Shown here piece by piece: positions 41,552-50,277 of a stretch of DNA of 64,000 nt. The notes below the pieces were generated by a model. It did not search any database. It had not been told where the DNA came from and saw only the letters and a program-made list of their open reading frames with translations. Numbering within the stretch: the stretch's first letter is position 1; each line of letters starts with the position of its first letter. Position numbers and translations under genes: made by a program. The DNA is from Pseudovibrio sp000156235 (lineage in GTDB: Bacteria > Pseudomonadota > Alphaproteobacteria > Rhizobiales > Stappiaceae): positions 407,455 through 471,454 of the forward strand of contig NZ_DS996810.1 of NCBI RefSeq assembly GCF_000156235.1, given 5' to 3'.

Positions 41552-42406
41552 ATGACAAGTTTTGTGGCTGCATGTATCCAGATGAGAACGGGACGAGACC
41601 TGCTCGAAAATCTTGATGTCTGTGAGGCGTTGGTTAGAGAAGCTGCTGCTGAAGGCGCGGTTTATGTGCAAACGCCTGAGATGACCAATGTGTTGGAACG
41701 TAGCCGCAAAGCACAACTTGCTGCCTCCTGTTTTGAAGAAGCTGATCCCTTCCTGAAGCGTCTGGGTATTTTGGCGAATGAGTTGAGTATCTGGGTTCAT
41801 ATCGGGTCTCTGGCTATTCGACTTGAAGATGACAAGCTGGCCAATCGTGGTTTTATGATTTCCCCGCGAGGTGAGGTCGTAGCGCGTTATGACAAGATCC
41901 ATATGTTCGATGTGGACTTGCCGAACGGTGAAAGCTGGCGTGAATCTGAAAGCTATAGTGCTGGCAGTGTGTCTCCAGTAGTTGATCTTGGTGTTGCCAA
42001 GGTTGGTATGGCTATCTGCTATGATATTCGTCAGCCAGCCCTGTTCCGTGAGCAGTCCAAAGCCGGTGCTCAAGTGTTGACTGGACCTGCTGCCTTTACC
42101 AAGCAAACAGGTGAGGCGCATTGGCATGTATTGCAAAGATCACGTGCTATTGAAAATGGTGCTTTTGTTGTGACTGCTGCACAAGGTGGGACGCACGAAG
42201 ATGATCGTCAAACCTACGGGCACAGCCTGATGGTGGATCCGTGGGGCCGTGTGATTGCAGAACTGGATCATGATGAACCAGGTGTGTTGCTTGGTGAGCT
42301 TGATATGGCAAAAGTTGATGAAGCCCGTCGCCGTATTCCAGCAATTGAGAATGCACGAGATTTTTCCGTGGCCACGGTTTCCCTGAGTGGGGAGATGGTC
42401 AGGTGA
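41552..42406 (+). CDS. Carbon-nitrogen hydrolase (Nit1/nitrilase superfamily)
   Basis: A 284-residue amidase. The catalytic triad of the nitrilase superfamily is present: Glu43 (TPEMTN), Lys115 (RYDKIHMFDVD) and Cys156 (GMAICYDIR). The pattern YDKIHMFDVDLP is that of the Nit1/NitFhit branch, whose members hydrolyse deaminated glutathione, a repair reaction for glutathione metabolism. That would suit its place next to grxC, though the substrate is inferred from family. The gene overlaps the next by 4 bp (GTGA). ATG 41552 is preferred over the adjacent TTG. Confidence 0.9.
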   Translation: MTSFVAACIQMRTGRDLLENLDVCEALVREAAAEGAVYVQTPEMTNVLERSRKAQLAASCFEEADPFLKRLGILANELSIWVHIGSLAIRLEDDKLANRGFMISPRGEVVARYDKIHMFDVDLPNGESWRESESYSAGSVSPVVDLGVAKVGMAICYDIRQPALFREQSKAGAQVLTGPAAFTKQTGEAHWHVLQRSRAIENGAFVVTAAQGGTHEDDRQTYGHSLMVDPWGRVIAELDHDEPGVLLGELDMAKVDEARRRIPAIENARDFSVATVSLSGEMVR

Positions 42407-42972
42407 TTAATTACTCTCTCGCCTGTGACAATGGGCATGAGTTTGATGGATGGTTTCGGAATTCTGGCGACTATGACAAGCAGAAAGAAATGGGGCTGGT
42501 CACGTGCCCGTTCTGTGACAGTTCAGAAGTCCATAAACGCTTAATGGCGCCAAATGTGTCGACCTCGCGAAGCCAGAAGAAGGCGCAGGTTGAACATCAG
42601 GCTGCGAAAGCTGTTGCAGCAGCTCAGGCGAAAGCATCGGACGCTGCGGTCGCGAAAGAACAGCAACCGGCTGCCGCCGCTCCTGCGAGTTCAGAGCAGG
42701 CTGTAGCGACGTCGGCATCCAATGTTGATCTGCAGAAAGTTCCTGAAAAAGCAAAGGAGCTGGTGGAGGCTCTGCGGGAATTCCGTAAGCAGGTGGTTTC
42801 CAACTCTGAGTATGTTGGCGACAAGTTTGCTGAAGAGGCACGCAAGATCCACTATGGCGAGAGCGAAGAGCGCGGGATTTACGGTGAAACGACACCGGAC
42901 GACGCGAAAGAGCTTTTGGAAGAGGGCATTGAGCTGATGCCGCTTCCTGTTTTGCCTGAAGATCGCAACTGA
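42403..42972 (+). CDS. DUF1178 family protein
   Basis: A 189-residue protein of unknown function. The N-terminal 50 residues form a zinc-ribbon-like unit (LACDNGHEFDGWFRNSGDYD, then LVTCPFCDSSEVHKRLMAPNV) with Cys-Cys...Cys-x-x-Cys spacing. The middle (about 60-105) is a low-complexity Ala/Gln/Lys linker, and the C-terminal part, with AKELVEALREFRKQVVSNSEYVGDKFAEEARKIHYGE, is the conserved helical end. It begins with GTG inside the amidase stop (GTGA), so it is translationally coupled to it. Pairing with grxC and the amidase suggests a redox or thiol-related role. Confidence 0.9.
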   Translation: MINYSLACDNGHEFDGWFRNSGDYDKQKEMGLVTCPFCDSSEVHKRLMAPNVSTSRSQKKAQVEHQAAKAVAAAQAKASDAAVAKEQQPAAAAPASSEQAVATSASNVDLQKVPEKAKELVEALREFRKQVVSNSEYVGDKFAEEARKIHYGESEERGIYGETTPDDAKELLEEGIELMPLPVLPEDRN

Positions 42973-43001
42973 TTGGCTGCAGACTGTATTGCAGATAAAC
43001 G

Positions 43002-43030
43002 AAAGGCGCCTCGTTTAGGGCGCCTTTTTT
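43002..43030 (+). terminator. Rho-independent terminator of the grxC-amidase-DUF1178 operon
   Basis: AAAGGCGCC (43002-43010) pairs with GGCGCCTTT (43019-43027) around an 8-nt loop, with a run of six T residues. Confidence 0.92.
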
Positions 43031-43043
43031 ATTTCTCGCTTAA

Positions 43044-43613
43044 TCAGGCTGAAACGCCTTTTTTGCCCGGGGCTCGGGATGCGGAAGGTTTGTCCGCATT
43101 CTTTGCGCGTGTCCGGGTGCTGGTGGATTTGCGAGGCACTCGACGACGTGGTTTAGCTGGTACCTTTGTTGGAGCAGCCTGAGCCATTGCCTTGAGATCA
43201 TCAATGCTGGTGAGCGCTTCCGAGGTTGCCTTTTGAGTTTTGGAGACCGTGCCCTTCATCGTTGAGGACATCTGGTTCATCTGGCGGGCGCCTTCCTGGC
43301 GGCAATCTTCGAAAGCTTGCTGCATGAAGTCGCTGGTAAGTTTTGAAAGCTCAATGCCAGTTGGGCAGTCCCAGATCTCCTGAATGAAATCGGTGTTGGC
43401 TTTCATGCGCTTGTTGAAGAAAGCGATGTTGGCAGCCATGATTGCCTGATAGCTTTCAAGCATGGCTTTGTTGTTGGAGATTGCATGCTCCAAAGCCGTA
43501 TTGGATAGTTGATCTCCACCCTGCGCCCAGAACCAGCCTTGCCAAGGCATTCCATCTGTAGCAACGGTCCAGCGGTCCATTGCTTCCTTCATCTCTTTGT
43601 CCATGTTCAGCAT
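43044..43613 (-). CDS. Phasin-family protein with basic C-terminal tail
   Basis: A 189-residue helical protein. Residues 1-140 fit the phasin fold of polyhydroxyalkanoate-granule proteins (long amphipathic helices with NKAMLESYQAIMAANIAFFNKRM and DFMQQAFEDCRQEGARQMNQM). From about 152 the chain becomes a disordered, strongly basic tail rich in Lys, Arg, Pro, Ser and Ala (AKPRRRVPRKS and similar), as in phasins that also bind DNA, such as PhaF/PhaM types. It may attach storage granules to the nucleoid; that is inference from composition. It converges with the DUF1178 gene behind that operon's terminator. No PHA synthase gene is in the window. Confidence 0.72.
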   Translation of the reverse strand: MLNMDKEMKEAMDRWTVATDGMPWQGWFWAQGGDQLSNTALEHAISNNKAMLESYQAIMAANIAFFNKRMKANTDFIQEIWDCPTGIELSKLTSDFMQQAFEDCRQEGARQMNQMSSTMKGTVSKTQKATSEALTSIDDLKAMAQAAPTKVPAKPRRRVPRKSTSTRTRAKNADKPSASRAPGKKGVSA

Positions 43614-43833
43614 CGTGTCTCCTCCGGACTCCGATCAAGTTCTCGGGCGGCGATTTAGGTTTTGAGACAATAAATTTCGAGCGATCAGGGTTTTTGGAAG
43701 AAGCTCGTTTGCCGGTAACTTACGCCGCGTACACCCTCCTGTTTATAGGCGCTAATATTGGCAAAAGGATATTCTGGATTCTAAGGGATTTCAGCGGCTT
43801 TTTTCTGAAGGACTCGTTAACCTTGCGGAGCTG

Positions 43834-44541
43834 CTATGATGCCAACCAGTCCTGTACGAGCTCGCTTGTATGAACCGGGTGTTCCAGTGTCGACATGTGG
43901 CCGCAATCCGGGATGATGTGCAGTTTGCTGTTTGCGATTGCGTCATGCATTTCGCGGCATCTATCGAGCGGGAGCAGGCTGTCCTCTTCGCCAGCGATGA
44001 TCATGGTCGGGCATTGGATTGCCGGGAGGTTTGGCCTTTGATCGGGGCGATTGATGATGGCGGTTTGCTGCTTCAGGAAATCCTCAGGACCGATCTCAGC
44101 AGCCATATCGAAAACCACTTGTCTAAGGGCGGTGTCGTCATGGCGGGCAGGGTGGACGAGCTGCGGGTATTGCATGGAGGCGATCTTGTGAAAGCCTCCC
44201 TTTTTTGCAATTTCCATTTGTGTATGGCGAAGCTGCGTTTGAGCCGCGGTGTCGTCTCTGGCGTTTGTGTTGACCAGCGCAAGGCGGCTGACACGTTCAG
44301 GTGCCTGTCGAATCACCTCCAGGGCGACGTAACCGCCCATGGACATGCCGAGGAGAGCGAACTTTTCGGGTGTATGGTCCAGCAATCTCTTTGCCATGGC
44401 TTCAATGGAATCCATGCCGCAGGTTTCGGCTATGATGATCGGGCGCTCTTTCAGAGAGTTGATTTGAGGTCCGAACAAAGCGCCAGTGCTGGTCAGGCCG
44501 GGAATGAAAACGACAGTTTCTGCTGTTGCTGTGTCTGGCAT
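43834..44541 (-). CDS. Alpha/beta hydrolase
   Basis: A 235-residue alpha/beta-hydrolase. The N-terminal FIPGLTSTGALFG takes the place of the oxyanion HGxx loop, the nucleophile elbow is GMSMGG with Ser67, the acid is in IAGEEDSLLPLD and the His is in PDCGHMSTLEHP. It resembles esterase/MenH-like proteins of Rhizobiales with unknown substrate. I use ATG 44541 because AAGGAG is 7 nt upstream; longer forms would run into the end of ubiG. The gene follows ubiG by 32 bp on the same strand and may be co-transcribed. Confidence 0.87.
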   Translation of the reverse strand: MPDTATAETVVFIPGLTSTGALFGPQINSLKERPIIIAETCGMDSIEAMAKRLLDHTPEKFALLGMSMGGYVALEVIRQAPERVSRLALVNTNARDDTAAQTQLRHTQMEIAKKGGFHKIASMQYPQLVHPARHDDTALRQVVFDMAAEIGPEDFLKQQTAIINRPDQRPNLPAIQCPTMIIAGEEDSLLPLDRCREMHDAIANSKLHIIPDCGHMSTLEHPVHTSELVQDWLAS

Positions 44542-44573
44542 TTTCATTCTCCTTTTTGATTGGATGCCAGCTG

Positions 44574-45350
44574 CTACTCTGGCTTCCGAGCTATTACCAT
44601 GTAGTTTACATCCAGGTCGGTCGTTCTGGACCAACTGTCGGTTAGCGGATTGAAGCTGACACCGCAGCGCTCGTAGATGCTCATGCCTGCTTCGTTGAGT
44701 GGTGCTTCCAGCTCTTTCGGGCGAACCAGCTTCTCGTATTGGTGAGTGCCTTTTGGTAGCCAGCGGAGAACGCGTTCTGCTGCGACAATTGCGAGGGCAT
44801 AGGCTTTCAGAGTTCTGTTGATAGTTGCAGTGAACATCATTCCACCGGGACGCACAAGATCTGCACAGGACTTCATGAACAGTGGAACGTCTGCGACATG
44901 TTCCACCACTTCCATGTTGAGCACGATGTCGAACTGCTCACCTGCCTCAACGAGAGATTCAGCTGTTTGCGCGCGATAGTCGATGTCGAGGCCGGACTGC
45001 TGTGCATGAAGTGTGGCTACTTTGATGTTGGTCTCGGAAGCGTCTGCGCCGACCACAGTTGCACCCATGCGAGCCATCGGTTCAGAGAGGAGGCCGCCGC
45101 CGCAGCCGATGTCCAAAATACGTAGACCTTCTAAGGCTTTAGGGGATGTCTCGTCCCGGCCAAAGTGGTCGCAGGCATACTCTTTAATATAGGAGATGCG
45201 GACTGGGCTGAATTTGTGGAGAGGACGGAATTTTCCAGTAGGGTCCCACCATTCCGATGCAATTGATGAGAAATGCGCAACTTCCGCCGGGTCGATTGTG
45301 GTTTGTGCCGGATTTTTGGCGGCGTTGCTTGGTTTTTGCGCGGTGCTCAT
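44574..45350 (-). CDS. ubiG: Ubiquinone biosynthesis O-methyltransferase UbiG
   Basis: A 258-residue SAM-dependent enzyme that methylates both O-methylation positions in ubiquinone synthesis. The start region TTIDPAEVAHFSSIASEWWDPTGKFRPLHKFSPVRISYI-like (split here for length) is diagnostic, motif I is LDIGCGGGLLSEPMARMGA, and NMEVVEHVADVP and MFTATINRT follow. The C-terminal GVSFNPLTDSW is also typical. It is divergent from the aspartate kinase gene, as in other Rhizobiales, with 156 bp between. Confidence 0.95.
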   Translation of the reverse strand: MSTAQKPSNAAKNPAQTTIDPAEVAHFSSIASEWWDPTGKFRPLHKFSPVRISYIKEYACDHFGRDETSPKALEGLRILDIGCGGGLLSEPMARMGATVVGADASETNIKVATLHAQQSGLDIDYRAQTAESLVEAGEQFDIVLNMEVVEHVADVPLFMKSCADLVRPGGMMFTATINRTLKAYALAIVAAERVLRWLPKGTHQYEKLVRPKELEAPLNEAGMSIYERCGVSFNPLTDSWSRTTDLDVNYMVIARKPE

Positions 45351-45506
45351 AGCTCAACTCTCCACTTTCATCCCGGTACTGGTGGGTCTAATCGCGGTTT
45401 TTGTCAAGCCGCTGGTTGCGATAGAAGGGCGCTAGTTGTATGGATTAGCGCCGTTTGTAGTGATGATCGGTTCATCACAAAGGCCCTCGGAGGAATTTGG
45501 GAAGCG

Positions 45507-46757
45507 ATGGCCCGTTTGGTTATGAAGTTTGGCGGCACCTCCGTTGCCGACCTAGAGCGTATCAGAAATGTTGCGCGGCACGTGAAGCGTGAAGTGGAAG
45601 CAGGCAACCAGGTTGCCGTTGTTGTATCCGCGATGGCTGGTGTGACGAACACGCTGGTTGGCTACACGAAAGAAGCCGCAGCGCTGCATGATGCGCGTGA
45701 ATATGATGCGGTTGTTGCCTCAGGTGAGCAGGTGACTTCCGGCTTGTTGGCGATTGTGCTGCAAGATATGGGCGTGGATGCACGTTCCTGGCAGGGATGG
45801 CAAATTCCTATCCGCACGAATGAAGCCCACGGCGCGGCGCGTATTGAGAGCATTGAAGGTCAAACTCTCATTGAGCGCCTTGAGCGTGGACAGGTTGCAG
45901 TTTGCGCCGGTTTCCAAGGTGTAGCGCCTGACAACAGGCTGGCGACGCTTGGACGCGGTGGTTCTGACACCAGTGCGGTGGCGATTGCTGCTGCTATTCA
46001 GGCAGACCGCTGTGACATCTATACGGATGTGGACGGTGTTTATACCACTGACCCACGTGTGGTGGCCAAGGCGACGCGTCTGGAACGTGTTGCTTTTGAA
46101 GAGATGCTGGAAATGGCTTCTCTTGGTGCGAAGGTTTTGCAGGTCCGTTCTGTTGAGATGGCGATGGTTCACGGCGTTCGTACGTTTGTACGTTCCAGCT
46201 TTGATGATCCGGATGCCCCGCAGATTAGCGCTGACGGAACCCCTGTAGGTACACTTATTTGCGACGAGGACGAGATTTTGGAACAACAAGTCGTCACTGG
46301 CATCGCTTACTCAAAAGACGAAGCACAGATTTCTATCCGTAACGTTGCTGACAAACCTGGCATCGCGTCCAGAGTGTTTGGCCCGTTGGCCGAAGGCAAC
46401 ATCAACGTAGACATGATCGTTCAGAACATCTCTCCAGATGGGAAGACGACCGATATCACCTTTACCGTTCCAGAGAGCGATTACGAGCGTGCGCGCAAGG
46501 TAATTGAGGAGAACGTCGAGGAAATTGGCTTCGAGAATATCGAAGGCGCTACTGATGTTGTAAAAGTTTCCGTAATCGGCATGGGTATGCGTTCGCATGC
46601 CGGTGTTGCAGCCCAGTGTTTTGAAGGCTTGGCTGAGAAGGGGATTAACATCCGCGCGATTACGACATCTGAGATTAAAATCTCTGTTCTGATCGATTCC
46701 GCGTATACGGAACTTGCGGTTCGTACTCTCCATTCGCTATACGGACTTGACGGCTAG
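45507..46757 (+). CDS. lysC: Aspartate kinase
   Basis: A 416-residue enzyme that phosphorylates aspartate, the first step toward lysine, threonine, methionine and diaminopimelate. The start LVMKFGGTSVAD is the nucleotide-binding KFGGTS motif, GRGGSDTSAVAIA binds substrate, and YTDVDGVYTTDPRV closes the catalytic domain. Two ACT domains (about 265-416) provide feedback inhibition; their INVDMIVQN and INIRAITTSEIKISVLI segments are normal. ATG 45507 is chosen because GGAGGAA lies upstream and the family begins here. ptsP follows after 97 bp. Confidence 0.97.
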   Translation: MARLVMKFGGTSVADLERIRNVARHVKREVEAGNQVAVVVSAMAGVTNTLVGYTKEAAALHDAREYDAVVASGEQVTSGLLAIVLQDMGVDARSWQGWQIPIRTNEAHGAARIESIEGQTLIERLERGQVAVCAGFQGVAPDNRLATLGRGGSDTSAVAIAAAIQADRCDIYTDVDGVYTTDPRVVAKATRLERVAFEEMLEMASLGAKVLQVRSVEMAMVHGVRTFVRSSFDDPDAPQISADGTPVGTLICDEDEILEQQVVTGIAYSKDEAQISIRNVADKPGIASRVFGPLAEGNINVDMIVQNISPDGKTTDITFTVPESDYERARKVIEENVEEIGFENIEGATDVVKVSVIGMGMRSHAGVAAQCFEGLAEKGINIRAITTSEIKISVLIDSAYTELAVRTLHSLYGLDG

Positions 46758-46854
46758 GTTTCCTACTGTCGAGAATATTGTTGTGTCTTGGACAACTTCC
46801 AAGGCACAACGTGGCCTGTTAAAAAGGCCAGCAGAATTATAGGTAGGGCGGAGC

Positions 46855-49119
46855 ATGCGCAGCAGCTTGGCCGGACCGCGCGTACTCCTCCGTAAGCTTC
46901 GTGAAGTGATGGCGGAGCCGATTAATGCGCAGGAACGGCTCGACAAGATTGTACGTCTGATCGCGGCAAACGTGGTTGCGGAAGTGTGTTCCGTGTACAT
47001 TTTGCGCGCGGATGGGGTTCTTGAGCTGTATGCGACAGAGGGCCTGAATAAGGACGCGGTTCACCAGACTTCTCTGAAGGTTGGTGAGGGTCTTGTTGGT
47101 TTGATTTCCTCTGATGCCAGACCGTTGAACCTACCAAATGCGCAGGCGCACCCGGCGTTTGCTTATCGTCCTGAAACGGGCGAAGAGAATTACAACTCCT
47201 TCCTTGGTGTGCCGATCCTACGTGCAGGACGTACGCTTGGCGTGCTTGTTGTTCAGAACAAAGACCACCGGACTTACTTCGAAGATGAAGTGGAAGCCCT
47301 GCAGACCACTGCGATGGTTATCGCTGAGATGGTCGCGGCTGGTGAGCTGGAAGCGATTGCACAGCAAGGCACAACGATTGATGTGATCCGCCCGATGCAT
47401 CTGAAGGGTGTTGCCCTTGCTGATGGCATTGGCCTTGGCCACGTTGTTCTGCATGAACCGCGTGTGGTTATCACCAATCTGATTGCTGAGGACGCGGATA
47501 CTGAAAAGAAGCGTCTTGAAGAATCTGTCACGCGTCTGCGTCAGTCTTTGGACCACATGTTGGCCAGCGGTGAGTTTTCCCAACACGGTGAGCACCGTGA
47601 GGTTCTGGAAGCTTACCGGATGTTTGCCTATGACCGTGGCTGGATCCGGAAGATTGATGAAGCGATCCGCAATGGTTTGACGGCGGAAGCTGCTGTTGAG
47701 AAAGTTCAGAGCGATACACGCGCTCAGATGCTCCGGCAGACTGACCCTTATTTGCGTGAGCGCCTACACGACCTCGATGATCTGGCGCACCGCCTTATTC
47801 GCGAGCTGATGGGCAAGAACCACAGCGGCGAAGACGATCTGCCAAAAGATGCGATCATCATTGCCCGCAACATGGGCGCTGCTGAGCTGCTGGATTATGA
47901 CCGCGACCGTATTCGTGGTTTGGTTCTGGAAGAAAGCGGCCCAACCAGTCACGTGACTATTGTTGCCCGTGCGCTTGGCATACCGACAGTTGGGCAGGTT
48001 GAAGACATTGTTTCCCTGGTGGAAGCGACTGATGCCATCATCGTGGATGGTGAGATCGGCCAGATCTTCCTTCGCCCGGCAAATGATGTTGAACAAGCTT
48101 TTGCGGACAAGGTTCGCCTGCGCTCCAAGCGTCAGGAAATTTATCGTCAGCTACGTGATGAGCCGACTGTCACCAAAGATGGTGTGGACGTTAAGCTTCA
48201 GCTGAATGCTGGTCTGCTGGTTGATCTTCCAAGCATGGAAGATGCAGGTGCTGATGGTGTTGGGCTTTTCCGAACTGAACTGCAGTTTATGGTAGCTTCT
48301 GCATTCCCTCGCATGCAGGAACAGCACAGCCTTTATTCCAAAGTTCTGGATGCGGCTGGCGACAAGCCAGTTACTTTCCGTTCTCTGGACATTGGTGGTG
48401 ATAAGGTTCTGCCTTACCTGCGTCTGGCTCAGGAAGAAAACCCGGCCATGGGGTGGCGCGCAATTCGTTTTGGACTGGATCGTCCGGGCCTGTTGCGCAC
48501 CCAGATCAGAGCTATGCTGCATGCAGGGGCAGGGCGCTCCTTGCGCATCATGTTCCCGATGGTGGCCGACGTTTCTGAATTCCAGCAGGCACGAGATTAT
48601 GTTGAGCGTGAGTTGAAGCACCTTCGCCAGCATGGACACGATACGCCAAAAGAGCTGAAGCTTGGTGTGATGCTGGAAGTTCCGGCATTGCTGTACCAGC
48701 TTGAAGAGATCTACAAGGAAGTAGATTTCGTCTCCGTTGGCTCGAACGACCTGTTCCAGTTCTTCTATGCAGTTGACCGTGGTAACACGCTGGTTGCGGA
48801 GCGTTTTGAAGCTTTGTCACCTAGCTTCTTGCGTGCTTTGCGCAAGATCGTTGTTATTGGCGATAAAATGGATACGCCGGTTACCCTGTGTGGTGAGCTT
48901 GGCGGCCAGCCCCTTGCTGCGATGGCCCTGTTGGCGATTGGATATAGAAACCTTTCCATGTCTCCGGCTTCCATTGGTCCTGTTAAGGCGATGTTACGCT
49001 CTTTGGATCTATCAGCACTTTCAGAAGAGTTGCTGAAACAGCTGGAAGCGGGTAAAGGGTCGGAAGATATTCGCGAGTTCCTTTCGAACTTTGCATCCGA
49101 AAATAATATTCCGGTATAA
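46855..49119 (+). CDS. ptsP: Phosphoenolpyruvate-protein phosphotransferase PtsP (EI-Ntr)
   Basis: A 754-residue first enzyme of the nitrogen-related phosphotransferase system, which passes phosphate from PEP to NPr and EIIA-Ntr. An N-terminal GAF sensor domain (about 15-160) is followed by an enzyme I module: the phospho-acceptor His is about residue 367 in ESGPTSHVTIVARALGIP, and the PEP-binding TIM barrel has GVGLFRTELQFM, FRSLDIGGDK and SVGSNDLFQFFYAVDRGN. In Alphaproteobacteria the system controls potassium transport, nitrogen responses and PHB storage, and glutamine acts through the GAF domain. It is placed between lysC and prfA, an order conserved in the group. Confidence 0.97.
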   Translation: MRSSLAGPRVLLRKLREVMAEPINAQERLDKIVRLIAANVVAEVCSVYILRADGVLELYATEGLNKDAVHQTSLKVGEGLVGLISSDARPLNLPNAQAHPAFAYRPETGEENYNSFLGVPILRAGRTLGVLVVQNKDHRTYFEDEVEALQTTAMVIAEMVAAGELEAIAQQGTTIDVIRPMHLKGVALADGIGLGHVVLHEPRVVITNLIAEDADTEKKRLEESVTRLRQSLDHMLASGEFSQHGEHREVLEAYRMFAYDRGWIRKIDEAIRNGLTAEAAVEKVQSDTRAQMLRQTDPYLRERLHDLDDLAHRLIRELMGKNHSGEDDLPKDAIIIARNMGAAELLDYDRDRIRGLVLEESGPTSHVTIVARALGIPTVGQVEDIVSLVEATDAIIVDGEIGQIFLRPANDVEQAFADKVRLRSKRQEIYRQLRDEPTVTKDGVDVKLQLNAGLLVDLPSMEDAGADGVGLFRTELQFMVASAFPRMQEQHSLYSKVLDAAGDKPVTFRSLDIGGDKVLPYLRLAQEENPAMGWRAIRFGLDRPGLLRTQIRAMLHAGAGRSLRIMFPMVADVSEFQQARDYVERELKHLRQHGHDTPKELKLGVMLEVPALLYQLEEIYKEVDFVSVGSNDLFQFFYAVDRGNTLVAERFEALSPSFLRALRKIVVIGDKMDTPVTLCGELGGQPLAAMALLAIGYRNLSMSPASIGPVKAMLRSLDLSALSEELLKQLEAGKGSEDIREFLSNFASENNIPV

Positions 49120-49203
49120 GCAGCTTAAGTTACGATTGCCGCAGACCCGAGAGGCTGTCGCGCTTTTGTACCAGCTGTCTAACGCTTGAGGAGTTGCCGC
49201 GAA

Positions 49204-50277
49204 ATGCTGGCACCAGAAAAACTAGATACACTGCTAGCACGCTTTGAAGGCATTGAGGCCGAAATGGCATCTGGTCCTGCACCGGATGTTTATATCAAGC
49301 TTTCGCGGGATTACGCAGAACTCGAACCAATCGTGATGTCCATCCGGGAACTGCGCAAAGCAGAAGGTGACCTGGAAGGCGCAGAAGCTTTGCTTTCTGA
49401 TCCGGACAGCGATGCGGAGATGAAAGAGCTTGCACAGCTTGAGCGCGATGAACTGACTGGTGTTGTTGAAGAGCTGACCCAGAAAGTGCGCATCGGGCTT
49501 CTGCCAAAAGATAAAGCTGACTCTCACGACGTTATTCTTGAAGTGCGCGCCGGTACCGGTGGCGACGAAGCTGCGCTTTTTGCTGGCGATCTTTTCCGCA
49601 TGTATCAGCGCTTTGCTGACAACAATGGCTGGAAAGTTGAAGTCATGTCTTCTTCAGAAGGGGATATGGGTGGCTTTAAGGAAATTGTTGCTGCGGTTAC
49701 TGGTCAGGAAGTGTTTGGTAAGCTGAAGTTTGAGTCCGGCGTTCACCGCGTGCAGCGTGTGCCTGAGACTGAGTCTGGTGGGCGTATTCACACCTCTGCT
49801 GCGACGGTTGCTGTTCTTCCGCAGGCTGAAGAAGTGGACGTAGACATTAACCCGGCAGATCTTCGCATTGATACTTACCGTGCATCCGGTGCAGGTGGTC
49901 AGCACGTGAACACCACTGACTCTGCTGTTCGCATTACGCACAACCCGACCGGTATTGTGGTTGCAGTGCAGGATGAGCGTTCTCAGCATAAGAACAAAGA
50001 CCGCGCGATGAAGTTGCTGCGTGCAAAGATTTATGATGTTGAGCGCGAGCGCGCTGCGAATGAGCGAACTGAAGCCCGCCGTGTTCAGGTTGGTTCTGGC
50101 GACCGCTCCGAGCGCATTCGTACCTATAACTTCCCTCAGGGCCGCGTGACAGATCACCGTATTGGTCTGACCTTGTACAAGCTTGATCAGATGATGACAG
50201 GCGAGGCGACTGGTGAAGTTATTGATGCTCTGACTATGGATCATCAGGCGAATTTGCTCGCTGCAGAAGGACTTTAA
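49204..50277 (+). CDS. prfA: Peptide chain release factor 1
   Basis: A 357-residue factor that recognises UAA and UAG stop codons. The GGQ motif that triggers peptide release is G231-G232-Q233 within YRASGAGGQHVNTTDSAVR, and its glutamine is the target of PrmC, encoded next. The PxT anticodon-like loop lies in VQRVPETESGGRIHTS. ATG 49204 has GAGGAG 10 nt upstream; an in-frame ATG at 49186 is less likely. The stop codon overlaps the prmC start by one base (TAATG). Confidence 0.97.
   Translation: MLAPEKLDTLLARFEGIEAEMASGPAPDVYIKLSRDYAELEPIVMSIRELRKAEGDLEGAEALLSDPDSDAEMKELAQLERDELTGVVEELTQKVRIGLLPKDKADSHDVILEVRAGTGGDEAALFAGDLFRMYQRFADNNGWKVEVMSSSEGDMGGFKEIVAAVTGQEVFGKLKFESGVHRVQRVPETESGGRIHTSAATVAVLPQAEEVDVDINPADLRIDTYRASGAGGQHVNTTDSAVRITHNPTGIVVAVQDERSQHKNKDRAMKLLRAKIYDVERERAANERTEARRVQVGSGDRSERIRTYNFPQGRVTDHRIGLTLYKLDQMMTGEATGEVIDALTMDHQANLLAAEGL

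Noticed and set aside
43580..43873. A 97-codon frame between the phasin and hydrolase genes
   Set aside because: It spans the phasin start and the hydrolase end, lacks a ribosome-binding site and shows no pattern.
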